Positions 42,307-51,177 of a stretch of DNA of 64,000 bases are shown piece by piece (the first letter of the stretch is position 1; every line of letters begins with the position of its first letter). Source of the stretch: Streptomyces atratus (GTDB taxonomy: Bacteria > Actinomycetota > Actinomycetes > Streptomycetales > Streptomycetaceae); contig NZ_FPJO01000011.1 in the NCBI RefSeq assembly GCF_900119365.1, positions 1-64,000 on the forward strand, written 5' to 3'. The notes beneath the pieces were generated by a model. The model did no database searches. It was not told where the DNA came from and saw nothing but the letters and a program-made list of their open reading frames with translations. The position numbers and the translations under genes were made by a program.

Positions 42307-42923
42307 TGGGCAGCGACAACCGCCGGGCGCGCCGTTCGGCCCTGGCACTGGCCGGGGCCGTGGCCGGCGCCGTGCTGGCCGCGGGCTGCGGGATCAGGTC
42401 CACCTCGGTGCCGGTGGACGCCGGGGCCGCGCCGTCCCAGGTGCCGTGCACGATGTCCGCGGAGAACATCACGACACAGGCCCTCAAGGGCATCCCCGTA
42501 CAGATCTATCTGGTCTGCTCCTCGCAACTGGTCACGGTGGACCGCACGGTGCAGGCCGGCAAGAACGGCTCGGACCGGGTGCCGGTCGCGCAGGCGCTCC
42601 TGGACGAACTGCGGCGCAAGCCGCCGGCCGCGGAACGGCAGGCCGGATACTCCACGGCCGTCCCGGAGAACCTGCGGGTCGGCGCCGCCCGCACCGGCGA
42701 CCGGCAGGGCACCCTGCGGCTCAGCGAGCAGCCGGAGGACCTGCGGTCCGAGGCGCTGGCGCAGATCGTGTGCACGTACGCGGAGAGCGACACGCTCGCC
42801 CCGGAAGGCACAGTGGTACTGGGCGGGCCCGGGAACTACGCGCCGCGCGGCTATCTGTGCACCTCGGAGATGAAGGCGAGACCGAAGACGGTCCCGACGC
42901 CGGTGACGGGCACCGGCGGCTGA
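42306..42923 (+). CDS. Lipoprotein of the afsQ operon
   Basis: 205 residues. ATG 42306 shares one base with the afsQ2 stop (TGATG); a GTG at 42303 is also possible. The signal peptide ends in a lipobox (AGAVLAAGC), so it is a surface lipoprotein. It has VYLVCSSQLVTVDRTVQ-like strands: IPVQIYLVCSSQLVTVDRTV, and a GerMN-like region (ALLDELRRKPPAAERQAGYS). Cotranscription with afsQ1-Q2 suggests that it senses or modulates the AfsQ2 kinase outside the membrane. Confidence 0.85.
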   Translation: MGSDNRRARRSALALAGAVAGAVLAAGCGIRSTSVPVDAGAAPSQVPCTMSAENITTQALKGIPVQIYLVCSSQLVTVDRTVQAGKNGSDRVPVAQALLDELRRKPPAAERQAGYSTAVPENLRVGAARTGDRQGTLRLSEQPEDLRSEALAQIVCTYAESDTLAPEGTVVLGGPGNYAPRGYLCTSEMKARPKTVPTPVTGTGG

Positions 42924-43032
42924 CCGGTCCTCGCCGGTCCGGCTGCCCGCCCTCCCGCGCCGGTCAGGCGCCCGACGGGCCGGATTCCGGGCCGGCGGAA
43001 CCGATCCTGCCGTTCGCCGCGTCTTGGGGGGC

Positions 43033-43581
43033 GTGCGTCAAGGTTCGGACGGTCAAACCGTCATCCGTTTCCGCGCGGCCGGGGCAGCTCTCCTCCTCGC
43101 GCATCTGTTGCTCGTCGGGTGGCTGACGCTGCGCCCCCTCGACGTGCCGTGGACGACCGCCTCGAATCTTCAGCCGCTCGCCGGCATCAGAGCCGACCTG
43201 TCCCTCGGCCCGGTCGAGGCGACCCGCCGCATCGGTGAGGGGCTGCTGCTCCTCGCCCCGCTGGGCGTACTGCTGCCGATGGCCGGCGGCCGGCTCACCG
43301 TCTCGCCCTGGGCCTCGCTGGCCCGCACCGTCGCGGCGGGGTCACTGATCTCCACGACCATCGAACTGGCCCAGACCGGAGTGCCCGGACAGGTCGTCGA
43401 CGTCGACTCGCTGCTGCTGAACACCACCGGTGTGGCGCTCGCCCATCTGCTCGTCGTCCCCATGTGCCGGGCGCGGCTGCGCCGCCGGAAGCAGGGGCGG
43501 GCCGGGGCGGTGCCCCACCCCAGGGACGAGGCCGGTCAGGGTGCGACCCCGACGATTCCCAGGGTCGGGATCGCCCCGTAG
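43033..43581 (+). CDS. VanZ family membrane protein
   Basis: 182 residues from GTG 43033 (GGGGGGC upstream; a TTG at 43024 is in frame). Four hydrophobic helices; TLRPLDVPWTTASNLQPLAG and NTTGVALAHLLVVPM are VanZ-like, including the conserved Asp pair in VVDVDSLLLNT. VanZ proteins alter teicoplanin susceptibility or envelope traits; role here unknown. Confidence 0.85.
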   Translation: MRQGSDGQTVIRFRAAGAALLLAHLLLVGWLTLRPLDVPWTTASNLQPLAGIRADLSLGPVEATRRIGEGLLLLAPLGVLLPMAGGRLTVSPWASLARTVAAGSLISTTIELAQTGVPGQVVDVDSLLLNTTGVALAHLLVVPMCRARLRRRKQGRAGAVPHPRDEAGQGATPTIPRVGIAP

Positions 43582-43675
43582 AGCGACGCTTTGCCCCCGT
43601 TCGCCGGGCCACCATGGAGCCATCGGGAGCACGACGGAGCTGCTCCCACAGCAACGGTTCGCGAAGGAGCCCACC

Positions 43676-43876
43676 ATGGCCGCACTTGCCCGCCCCCGTG
43701 ACGGACGCATGATCGGCGGAGTGTGCGCAGCGCTGGCAAGGCGCTTCGGCACCTCCGCGGGAACCATGCGCGTCATCTTCCTGGTCTCCTGCCTGCTGCC
43801 GGGGCCGCAGTTCCTGCTCTACCTAGCGCTGTGGCTGTTGTTCCCGTCCGAGAAGACGGCGGCCACCGCCTGGTGA
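43676..43876 (+). CDS. PspC domain protein
   Basis: 66 residues. ARPRDGRMIGGVCAALARRF is the PspC signature, followed by one hydrophobic helix (MRVIFLVSCLLPGPQFLLYL) and LLFPSEK. PspC-like small proteins are envelope-stress associated membrane proteins. ATG 43676 has GAAGGAGCC upstream. It ends at a strong bidirectional hairpin. Confidence 0.9.
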   Translation: MAALARPRDGRMIGGVCAALARRFGTSAGTMRVIFLVSCLLPGPQFLLYLALWLLFPSEKTAATAW

Positions 43877-43892
43877 CCTCGTAGCGACAGAT

Positions 43893-43939
43893 ACGCCTGT
43901 GGGGCGGACACCCGGACCGGGTGTCCGCCCCACAGGCGT
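43893..43939. terminator. Perfect 23-bp hairpin, bidirectional terminator
   Basis: The arms at 43893-43915 (starts ACGCCTGTGGGGCGG) and 43917-43939 are exact reverse complements with a single base between. It separates the convergent PspC and secreted-protein genes. Confidence 0.9.
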
Positions 43940-43948
43940 GTACGGGGA

Positions 43949-44263
43949 TCAGACGCCGAGCGGAAGCCCGTTGGTCGACAGGCCGCTGGTCTTCATGCCG
44001 CCCGCGGGCAGACCGCCGAGCAGACCCTTGACCGGGGCGGTGGCGTCGCCGACGAGCTTCTGCTGGCCGGTGCCGAGGAGCTTGGTGGTCGTCTCCTGGG
44101 CCGGCAGACTCTGGGTCGCGGTCCCCAGTGCCGTGGTCGCGACCGGCAGGGCAGTGCCCGCGGCGTCGGCCGGCAGCACGGCGGCGGAGGCGGTACCCGC
44201 GGCGGCGGCGAAAGCGGCACCGAGAGCGGCAACGCCGAGAGTCCTGGCAGCAGACTGCTTCAT
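43949..44263 (-). CDS. Small secreted protein, hypothetical
   Basis: 104 residues from ATG 44263 (AAGGATGA upstream). A signal peptide (TLGVAALGAAFAAAAGTASA) leaves a ~75-residue Gly/Leu/Thr-rich mature part without Cys (GLLGGLPAGGMKTSGLSTNG). It resembles the low-complexity secreted protein at 37816-38235 in style, not clearly in sequence. Function unknown. Confidence 0.75.
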   Translation of the reverse strand: MKQSAARTLGVAALGAAFAAAAGTASAAVLPADAAGTALPVATTALGTATQSLPAQETTTKLLGTGQQKLVGDATAPVKGLLGGLPAGGMKTSGLSTNGLPLGV

Positions 44264-44345
44264 GTGAAATTCATCCTTGGGGAGAGGGGTGTGGGGGATC
44301 CGAAACGTAGCCATCCCGCTGCCCTTCCCGCAAACATTCCGACAC

Positions 44346-44386
44346 GCGGAGAAAGGCCGGGATTCGACTTCCCGGCCTTTCTCCGC
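44346..44386 (-). terminator. Terminator after add
   Basis: GCGGAGAAAGGCCGGG (44346-44361) pairs perfectly with CCCGGCCTTTCTCCGC (44371-44386), just past the add stop on the leftward strand. Confidence 0.9.
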
Positions 44387-44397
44387 AAGGGCGCCGA

Positions 44398-45552
44398 TCA
44401 GTCGACGGAAGCGGAAGAAACGCTGGTCGCGGAGGTCTGCTCGAAGAGCCACTCGGACTTCAGCTCGGCATATCCGGGCTTGATCACATCGTTGATCATC
44501 GCCAGACGCTCATCAAAAGGAATGAATGCCGACTTCATCGCATTGACGGTGAACCACTGCATGTCGTCGAGCGTGTATCCGAAGGTCTCGGTCAGCTTCT
44601 CGAATTCGCGGCTCATGCTCGTACCGCTCATCAGCCGGTTGTCCGTGTTCACGGTGGCCCGGAAATGCAGCTTCCGCAGCAGCCCGATGGGGTGCTCGGC
44701 GTACGAAGCAGCGGCGCCGGTCTGGAGGTTGGAGGTCGGGCACAGCTCCAGCGGGATGCGCTTGTCCCGTACGTAGGAGGCGAGGCGGCCGAGCTTCACA
44801 CCGCCGTCGTCGGCGACCTCGATGTCGTCGATGATGCGGACCCCGTGACCGAGCCGGTCCGCACCGCACCACTGGAGCGCCTGCCAGATCGACGGCAGGC
44901 CGAAGGCCTCGCCCGCGTGGATGGTGAAGTGGTTGTTCTCGCGCTTGAGGTACTCGAAGGCGTCGAGGTGCCGGGTGGGCGGGAAGCCCGCCTCCGCGCC
45001 CGCGATGTCGAAGCCGGCCACGCCCTGGTCGCGGTAGCGGTTGGCCAGCTCGGCGATCTCCAGGGAGCGTGCGGCGTGCCGCATCGCGGTGAGGAGGGCA
45101 CCCACCCGGATGCGGTTCCCGTCCAGGCGGGCCCGCCGCTCGCCCTCGCGGAAGCCCTCGTTGACCGCCTCGACGACCTCTTCGAGGGTCAGCCCGGCCT
45201 CCAGGTGCTGCTCGGGGGCGTACCGCACCTCGGCGTACACGACACCGTCCGCGGCCAGGTCCTCGGCGCACTCGGCGGCCACCCGGACCAGCGCCTCGCG
45301 GGTCTGCATGACGGCGCAGGTGTGGGCGAACGTCTCCAGGTAGCGCTCCAGCGATCCGGAGTCGGCCGCCTCGCGGAACCAGATGCCGAGCTTGTCGGGC
45401 TCGGTCTCGGGCAGTCCTTCGTATCCGCTCGCGAGAGCGAGGTCGACGATCGTCCCCGGGCGCAGGCCGCCGTCGAGATGGTCGTGCAGAAGCACCTTGG
45501 GTGCACGCCGGATCTGATCCTGGCCGGGCACGTGAAGGGTCGGGCTCATCAT
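44398..45552 (-). CDS. add: Adenosine deaminase
   Basis: 384 residues. Deaminates adenosine and deoxyadenosine to (deoxy)inosine, the substrate of PunA. Metal and catalytic residues: HDHLDGG near residue 24, FTIHAGEAFGLPSIW (His and Glu), ADRLGHGVRI, and the final NTDNRLMSGT with the metal Asp. ATG 45552 or the adjacent ATG 45549 is the start. A CTACGCGCGTAG site ends 16 bp upstream, close enough to overlap the promoter. Confidence 0.96.
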   Translation of the reverse strand: MMSPTLHVPGQDQIRRAPKVLLHDHLDGGLRPGTIVDLALASGYEGLPETEPDKLGIWFREAADSGSLERYLETFAHTCAVMQTREALVRVAAECAEDLAADGVVYAEVRYAPEQHLEAGLTLEEVVEAVNEGFREGERRARLDGNRIRVGALLTAMRHAARSLEIAELANRYRDQGVAGFDIAGAEAGFPPTRHLDAFEYLKRENNHFTIHAGEAFGLPSIWQALQWCGADRLGHGVRIIDDIEVADDGGVKLGRLASYVRDKRIPLELCPTSNLQTGAAASYAEHPIGLLRKLHFRATVNTDNRLMSGTSMSREFEKLTETFGYTLDDMQWFTVNAMKSAFIPFDERLAMINDVIKPGYAELKSEWLFEQTSATSVSSASVD

Positions 45553-45568
45553 CTGCGCACTCTAGTCC

Positions 45569-45580
45569 CTACGCGCGTAG
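45569..45580. promoter_or_regulatory. CTACGCGCGTAG operator upstream of add
   Basis: Perfect 12-bp palindrome 16 bp before the add start codon (add reads leftward). The rightward hydrolase gene starts 75 bp to the other side. Confidence 0.75.
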
Positions 45581-45655
45581 ATTGTCGCTCGCCGATACGT
45601 AACAGTGACCGCGAATACGGGTGGCGTACACCCGCCCTTCTGACACTGTTCTGTC

Positions 45656-46417
45656 ATGGCACAGAGCGCACTCCCCCTGTCTGCCGCAAGGCTGGGACGG
45701 GCTGTCAGGACGGCCGGAGCTCCGACCGCGGTCAGCGGCGTGGTCCTGCTGCTCCCGGACGGCGAGGCCGACTCGCACCGCCGCCCCTCCCCTCTCTCCT
45801 ACGCACTCCAACTCCCCCTGGCCCGCACCCTGGCCCGCGCCGGCCAGGAGGACGGGCTCGCCGTGCACATCGTGCGCTACCGCTGCCGGGGCTGGAACGC
45901 GACCGACGCGCACCTCGCGGCAGACGCCGAGTGGGCGGTGGACGAGGTCGTACGACGCTACGGCGACGTCCCCGTCTGCCTGGCCGGCCACGGCATGGGC
46001 GGCCGGGCCGCACTCCGGGCGGGCGGCCACGCGGCGGTCGACTCCGTTCTGGCGATGGCCCCCTGGCTGCCCGAGAGCGGGTCGGACGAACCGGAGCCGG
46101 TGAAGCATCTGCTGGGCCGCCGGGTACTGCTCGTCCACGGCACCAACGATGCCCGCACCGACCCCGAACTCTCCTTCCGCCTGGCCGAGCGGGCCAAGAA
46201 GACCAACCGCGACACCTGCCGCTTCGAGGTCCACTCGGACGGCCACGGGCTGCGCCAGCACCGGGCCGAAGTGATGGCCCTGGCCGCGGACTTCATACGC
46301 GGATCGCTGTTCGGCCGGGCCTACGCGCGCCCGGTGGCCGACGCGCTGGCGGCACCGCCCCCGCTGGGGCTGCGGATGCCGTTGGCGGCGGGGTTCGGGA
46401 AGTCGCTGCGGAGCTGA
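45656..46417 (+). CDS. Alpha/beta hydrolase-fold protein lacking the nucleophile Ser
   Basis: 253 residues from ATG 45656. The fold is clear: a strand-rich core (AVSGVVLLLPDGEADSHRRP), the nucleophile-elbow region VCLAGHGMGGRAAL, a late acidic segment (LLVHGTNDARTDPE) and the His region (HSDGHGLRQHR). The elbow reads G-H-G-M-G: the nucleophile position (residue 113) is Gly where GHSMGG is expected, so hydrolysis by the usual route is not possible. Binding or regulatory function, or a non-hydrolytic role, is likely. It is divergent from add. Confidence 0.85.
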   Translation: MAQSALPLSAARLGRAVRTAGAPTAVSGVVLLLPDGEADSHRRPSPLSYALQLPLARTLARAGQEDGLAVHIVRYRCRGWNATDAHLAADAEWAVDEVVRRYGDVPVCLAGHGMGGRAALRAGGHAAVDSVLAMAPWLPESGSDEPEPVKHLLGRRVLLVHGTNDARTDPELSFRLAERAKKTNRDTCRFEVHSDGHGLRQHRAEVMALAADFIRGSLFGRAYARPVADALAAPPPLGLRMPLAAGFGKSLRS

Positions 46418-46468
46418 GGGAGCCGGCGGGACGGCAGGCACGCGAGGTGCCCGCCGTCCCCGGGCGCG

Positions 46469-46503
46469 CTCTCGCCGCGGTCCGCCCGGGACCGCGGCGA
46501 GAG
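46469..46503. terminator. Bidirectional terminator
   Basis: CTCTCGCCGCGGTCC (46469-46483) pairs perfectly with GGACCGCGGCGAGAG (46489-46503), between convergent genes. Confidence 0.88.
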
Positions 46504-46517
46504 CCGGGGAAAAAGGG

Positions 46518-46823
46518 TCAGGCCTTCTTCCACTGGACGTCGTAGGCCCGGAGCGCGTACTTGCCGCAGTCGCCGCCGAACTTCCAGTTGCCCTTGCCGA
46601 CCCAGGCGCCGTAGATCGTCCTGTTGGAGCACTCCGTCACCGTGCGGGCCTTGCCACGTGTCACGGCGCAGGAGGCGGACCAGGTGGAGCTGCCGGTCTT
46701 CCAGTTCTTGCACGTGTAGCCGTAGTCGTTGGCACTCGCCGCGCCCGGCAGGGCGACGATCAGGCCGCCGGCGAAGACCGCGGTGGCAGCGGCGGCCGTC
46801 AGGCCGCGCATGACGCGCTTCAT
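46518..46823 (-). CDS. Small secreted protein with four Cys
   Basis: 101 residues from ATG 46823 (CGAGGGAGAGACC upstream). A signal peptide (GLTAAAATAVFAGGLIVALP, cleavage near ASA) leaves a ~70-residue mature protein with four Cys (YTCKNW, SASCAV, TECSNR, GDCGKY) that could form two disulfides. Not a family I recognise; small disulfide-rich secreted proteins of this kind can be inhibitors or surface factors. Confidence 0.78.
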   Translation of the reverse strand: MKRVMRGLTAAAATAVFAGGLIVALPGAASANDYGYTCKNWKTGSSTWSASCAVTRGKARTVTECSNRTIYGAWVGKGNWKFGGDCGKYALRAYDVQWKKA

Positions 46824-46931
46824 GGTCTCTCCCTCGTTTGGATGCTCAGGTACCGGACGGCACGGGATGCGCAGGTCAGACGCTCTGTGCCGGCCGAAGT
46901 TGATCATAGGTGCGGCTCCGGGGCGTCCGGG

Positions 46932-47885
46932 TCAGTCCGGCAGCAGATGCCCCCGCCTCGACAGCAGGAAGCGTTTGAAGGCGGCGACCGGCGGTGTGTC
47001 CGGGTGGCCGTCCAGCCAGGCGACGCCGATCTCGCGGGCCGCCCTCGGGGCCGTGACGGTGAGTTCGACGACTCCCGGGCGGGGCACCGCGGGCGGCGGC
47101 AGCAGGGCCACGCCCAGGCCGGCCGCCACCAGGCCGCGCAGGGTCTCCGCCTCCTCGCCCTCGAAGGCCACTCGGGGGGTGAAGCCCGCCTCGGCGCACA
47201 GGTCGTCGGTGATGCGCCGCAGGCCGTAGCCCGGTTCCAGGGTGACGAACTTTTCGTCGGCGGCCTCCGCGAGGCGGATGCGGCGGCGGGTGGCGAGGCG
47301 GTGGTCCTCGGGGACGACCAGGCGCAGGCGCTGTTCGTCCAGGCGGCGGGCGACGAGGTCGGGGGCGTCCGGGACGGGTGAGGTGAGGCAGAGGTCGAGG
47401 CCGCCGGCCCTCAGGCGTTCGATCATCGCCTCGCCGTAGTTCTGCACGAGCTGGAAGCGGACCCGGGGGTGGTCGGCCCGGAAGGCGCGCAGGAGGGCGG
47501 GGACGGTCTCCGAGCCCATGGTGTGGAGGAAGCCGAAGGCGACCTTGCCGGTGGCCGGGTCGGCGTCGGCGCGTACCGAGTCGGCGGCCTTCTCCACCTC
47601 GGCGAGGGCCCGCTCGGCGGAGCCGAGGAAGGTGCGGCCCGCCGGGGTGAGCGAGACGGTACGGCCTTTGCGGGCGAACAGGGCGACTCCCAGGTCCTGT
47701 TCCAGCCTGACCATCGCCCGCGACAGCGTCGACTGCGGGACGCCGAGCTCCTGTGCGGCGCGTGTGACGTGCTCGTGGCGGGCCACCGCCTCGAAGTGGG
47801 CCAGTCGCGGTGCGAGCACGGCGCGAATGTCTTCTTCGTAACTACTGGGTGACAGCCGGGGCTGTGAGCTGCGTTCATGCACCAT
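46932..47885 (-). CDS. LysR family regulator
   Basis: 317 residues from ATG 47885. The N-terminal winged helix (LAHFEAVARHEHVTRAAQEL, GVPQSTLSRAMVRLEQDLGV) and the substrate-binding domain are complete. Divergent from an MFS exporter gene with only 62 bp between, the classic LysR arrangement, so it probably controls that gene. Confidence 0.94.
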   Translation of the reverse strand: MVHERSSQPRLSPSSYEEDIRAVLAPRLAHFEAVARHEHVTRAAQELGVPQSTLSRAMVRLEQDLGVALFARKGRTVSLTPAGRTFLGSAERALAEVEKAADSVRADADPATGKVAFGFLHTMGSETVPALLRAFRADHPRVRFQLVQNYGEAMIERLRAGGLDLCLTSPVPDAPDLVARRLDEQRLRLVVPEDHRLATRRRIRLAEAADEKFVTLEPGYGLRRITDDLCAEAGFTPRVAFEGEEAETLRGLVAAGLGVALLPPPAVPRPGVVELTVTAPRAAREIGVAWLDGHPDTPPVAAFKRFLLSRRGHLLPD

Positions 47886-47947
47886 GGGATTGATTATCGC
47901 CACTTCGTGCATTGGACGCATGAAACCGGAGAGCCTACTTTCGAAGC
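47886..47947. promoter_or_regulatory. LysR / MFS divergent promoter region
   Basis: 62 bp between the two starts. AT-richer than the flanks (GGGATTGATTATCGCC). A LysR T-N11-A site probably lies here, but I cannot pick one with confidence. Confidence 0.45.
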
Positions 47948-49273
47948 ATGCCTCCTGCCAGTACCGGGGCGTCCACGCTCACCGTGGCCGCCTCGCCCCA
48001 GCCGTCCCCCATCGCCACCGCCGCGCCGGACCGTCTCGAACCGGGCCGCCCCGGCTACCGCCGTATGAGCTTCGCGCTCTTCGCCGCAGGTGTCGCGACG
48101 TTCGCACTTCTCTACTCCACGCAGGCCCTGCTGCCCGCCGTCTCCGCCTCCCTCGGCGCCACGGCCGGGCAGGCCAGCTGGACGGTCTCCGCGGCGACGG
48201 GCGCACTGGCGCTGTGCGTGCTGCCGATGAGCGCGCTCTCCGAGCGGTTCGGACGGCGGCAGATGATGACCGCCTCGCTGACGGTCGCCGTGCTGGTCGG
48301 GCTGCTCGTCCCCTTCGCCCCCTCGCTGGGCTGGCTGATCGCGCTGCGCGCCGTCCAGGGCGCGGCACTGGCCGGGCTGCCCGCCTCCGCGATGGCGTAC
48401 CTGGCCGAGGAGGTACGGCCGAAGGCACTGGTCGCCGCGATCGGGCTGTTCGTGGCCGGCAACAGCATCGGCGGCATGAGCGGCCGCATCCTCACCGGCT
48501 GGATCGCCCAGCTGTGGGGCTGGCGCGCGGCGCTCGGCGCGGTCGGGGTGCTGGCCGTGGCCTGCGCGGTCGTCTTCCACTTCATGATCCCCCGGGCGCG
48601 GAACTTCACCCCCGGGACGCTGAACCCGAAGGCCCTCGCCAAGACCGTCGGCGGGCACCTCGCCGATCCGCTGCTGCGCCGGCTGTACGCGATCGGCGCG
48701 CTGTTCATGACGGTGTTCGGCGCGGTCTACACGGTGATCGGCTACCGCTTGGTGGAGGCGCCGTTCAACCTTCCGCAGGGTGTCGTCGGCTCGATCTTCC
48801 TGGTCTACCTCGTCGGTACGGTCTCCTCCGCCGCGGCCGGCAAGCTGGTCGCCAGGCTCGGCCGCCGGGGCGCGCTGTACCTGGCCGTCTCCACCACGGC
48901 CGCCGGTCTGCTGCTCTCGCTCGCCGACCAGCTGGCCGCCGTGCTCCTCGGCCTGGTCCTGATCACGGCGGGCTTCTTCGCCGGGCACGCGGTCGCCTCC
49001 TCGTCCGTGAGCCGCACCGCGACGAAGGGCCGCGCCCAGGCGTCGGCGCTCTACCAGTCCGCGTACTACCTGGGCTCCAGCGTGGGCGGCACGCTCGGCG
49101 CGATCGCCTTCCACGCCGGCGGCTGGGCCGGGACCGTCTCGCTGGGGCTGCTCGCGGCCCTCGGCGTCGTCTCGATCACGCTGTACGGGACACGGGCAGC
49201 CCGCGCCGAGCGGCGCCGGCCGGTTCCGGTGGTGTCCGTACAGCACCGGGGCATGGCCTCCGTACAGAACTGA
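47948..49273 (+). CDS. MFS transporter, YnfM-like
   Basis: 441 residues with twelve predicted membrane helices. MSALSERFGRRQMMTASLTV is the cytoplasmic loop 2-3 signature, and the second half repeats it (KLVARLGRRGALYLAV). MFS exporters of this kind (YnfM, Bcr/CflA-like) move drugs or amino-acid related compounds. Control by the divergent LysR is likely. The long hydrophilic N terminus (about 38 residues) is unusual but common in Streptomyces. Confidence 0.93.
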   Translation: MPPASTGASTLTVAASPQPSPIATAAPDRLEPGRPGYRRMSFALFAAGVATFALLYSTQALLPAVSASLGATAGQASWTVSAATGALALCVLPMSALSERFGRRQMMTASLTVAVLVGLLVPFAPSLGWLIALRAVQGAALAGLPASAMAYLAEEVRPKALVAAIGLFVAGNSIGGMSGRILTGWIAQLWGWRAALGAVGVLAVACAVVFHFMIPRARNFTPGTLNPKALAKTVGGHLADPLLRRLYAIGALFMTVFGAVYTVIGYRLVEAPFNLPQGVVGSIFLVYLVGTVSSAAAGKLVARLGRRGALYLAVSTTAAGLLLSLADQLAAVLLGLVLITAGFFAGHAVASSSVSRTATKGRAQASALYQSAYYLGSSVGGTLGAIAFHAGGWAGTVSLGLLAALGVVSITLYGTRAARAERRRPVPVVSVQHRGMASVQN

Positions 49274-49358
49274 GACATACGACGCACAACCATCCACTCC
49301 CCGACGCGCGTCTAGCAGGCGGAAGCACCTCACGGCGCGCGAAGGGGAGTTGGCGTAC

Positions 49359-50075
49359 ATGGGAGTCGCGGGGAACATACGGGGAGTACGGCTGCGGCGC
49401 GGGCTCGCGCTGTCGGTGGCGGGCCTGACCGCGGTGCCGGCCCTGGTGCTGGCCACCGGCGGGTCGGCGCAGGCGGCGTCCTGCACGGCGTCCACCGGGC
49501 CGTACCAGAAGCAGGTCGAGAAGTATCTGAAGCGGCCGGTCGACGGCAGGCAGTCGGCCGCCGACTGCAAGGCGATCAGGTCGTTCCAGAGCACGTACGG
49601 GGTCACCCCCACCATCGGGTACGCGGGTACGGTCACCTGGCGGACGATGAAGACGCTCACGGCCCAGAAGGCCGCCGGCAAGAACCCGAACAAGGACAAG
49701 AAGTGCCCCACCAACAAGGGGCGCATCGCGTGCGTGGACCTGACCCGGCAGCTGAGCTGGATCCAGGACGGCAGCAAGCTGAAGTTCGGCCCCGTGCCGG
49801 TGCGGACCGGGCGCAACGGGTACGAGACCCGCACCGGGTCGAAGAAGATCTACTGGCGGCACATCAACCACGTCTCGTCGATCTACCACGTGTCGATGCC
49901 GTACTCCCAGTTCTTCGACGGGGGTCAGGCCTTCCACGCGGTGGGCGTGAAGATGTGGAACCCGCCGGGCTCGCACGGCTGCGTCAACATGCGTACCGCC
50001 GATGCCAAGTCGTACTGGAATCTGCTGAGGAACGGCGACGACGTCCACGTGTACGGGCGCAAGCCCGGAACGTGA
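49359..50075 (+). CDS. Secreted L,D-transpeptidase
   Basis: 238 residues from ATG 49359. A signal peptide (about residues 12-38), a short peptidoglycan-binding-like segment (EKYLKRPVDGRQSAADCKAI, SFQSTYGVTPT) and a YkuD catalytic domain with NPPGSHGCVNMRT (nucleophile Cys208). Cross-links cell wall peptides like the lipoprotein enzyme at 12374-13621, but this one is secreted, single-domain and lacks Ig repeats. Confidence 0.93.
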   Translation: MGVAGNIRGVRLRRGLALSVAGLTAVPALVLATGGSAQAASCTASTGPYQKQVEKYLKRPVDGRQSAADCKAIRSFQSTYGVTPTIGYAGTVTWRTMKTLTAQKAAGKNPNKDKKCPTNKGRIACVDLTRQLSWIQDGSKLKFGPVPVRTGRNGYETRTGSKKIYWRHINHVSSIYHVSMPYSQFFDGGQAFHAVGVKMWNPPGSHGCVNMRTADAKSYWNLLRNGDDVHVYGRKPGT

Positions 50076-50180
50076 CCGGAACGCGGGCGGTTTCGGTACT
50101 TCACGTCCCCGTTGTCAGTGGCCTGCGGTAGCTTCCGGAGTGCCGGGTGAGCGGTGTCACAGCGCAACAGGGGTGGAGCG

Positions 50181-51170
50181 ATGAGTGATCTGACAGCGAC
50201 GACGGATATCGACAGCCGTCTGGAGGGACACCGGGTCGAGCTGACCGGTTACTGCTACCGGATGCTCGGCTCGGCCTTCGAGGCGGAGGACGCGGTGCAG
50301 GACACGCTGGTGCGTGCCTGGCGCAACTTCGACAAGTTCGAGGGGCGTTCCTCGTTGCGGTCCTGGCTGTACCGCATCGCCACCAATGTCTGCCTGGACA
50401 TGCTGAACGCCGGGAACAAGCGGGCCCGTCCGGTCGATCTGACGGGCCCGACACCACTCGCCCAGGCGGCGCTCAACCCCCTGCCGGAGAACACCTGGCT
50501 GGAGCCGATGCCTGACGGCCGCATCCTGCCGACGGTGGCCGACCCGGCGGAGGCCGCGGTGGCGCGGGAGTCGGTGCGCCTGGCGTTCGTCGCCGCGCTC
50601 CAGCATCTGCCGCCCAAGCAGCGTGCCGTGCTGATCCTGCGCGAGGTGCTGGCCTGGAAGGCGAGCGAGGTCGCCGAGCTGCTCGACACCTCGGTCGCCT
50701 CGGTCAACAGCGCCCTCCAGCGGGCGCGGGCCACCCTCACCGAACACGAGGGCAAGCCCGCCGACGCCGCGAATCCGCTCGACGAGGAGCAGCGCAAGCT
50801 CCTTGAGCGGTACGTGGCGGCCTTCGAGGGCTACGACATGGTGGCGCTGACGGCGCTGCTCCATGAGGACGCCGTGATGACCATGCCGCCGTTCGACCTC
50901 TGGCTCCAGGGGCACGACGACATCACCGGCTTCATGCTCTCCATCGGCGCGAGCTGTGCGGGCTCCCGTCTCGTGGCGACATCGGCGAACGGCACCCCGG
51001 CGTTCGCGCACTACAAGCCGAATCCGGACGGGCCCGGTTTCGTGCCGTGGGCGGTGCAGGTCATCGACATCTCGGACGGGGCGATCACCGGGATGCACTG
51101 CTTCCTGGACACCCCGCGCTGGTTCCCGCTGTTCGGGCTGCCGGACCATCTCGACGCCGACGCGGCGTGA
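50181..51170 (+). CDS. ECF sigma factor with SnoaL-like C-terminal domain (SigG type)
   Basis: 329 residues from ATG 50181. Sigma region 2 (YCYRMLGSAFEAEDAVQDTL, RSWLYRIATNVCLDMLN), region 4 (LPPKQRAVLILREVLAWKAS) and a C-terminal ~120-residue SnoaL/NTF2-like domain (YVAAFEGYDMVALTALLHED). This layout is that of SigG-like ECF sigma factors, in which the C-terminal domain replaces an anti-sigma factor as sensor; none is encoded nearby. A small secreted/membrane protein gene follows 7 bp downstream. Confidence 0.9.
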   Translation: MSDLTATTDIDSRLEGHRVELTGYCYRMLGSAFEAEDAVQDTLVRAWRNFDKFEGRSSLRSWLYRIATNVCLDMLNAGNKRARPVDLTGPTPLAQAALNPLPENTWLEPMPDGRILPTVADPAEAAVARESVRLAFVAALQHLPPKQRAVLILREVLAWKASEVAELLDTSVASVNSALQRARATLTEHEGKPADAANPLDEEQRKLLERYVAAFEGYDMVALTALLHEDAVMTMPPFDLWLQGHDDITGFMLSIGASCAGSRLVATSANGTPAFAHYKPNPDGPGFVPWAVQVIDISDGAITGMHCFLDTPRWFPLFGLPDHLDADAA

Positions 51171-51177
51171 GGGCGGC

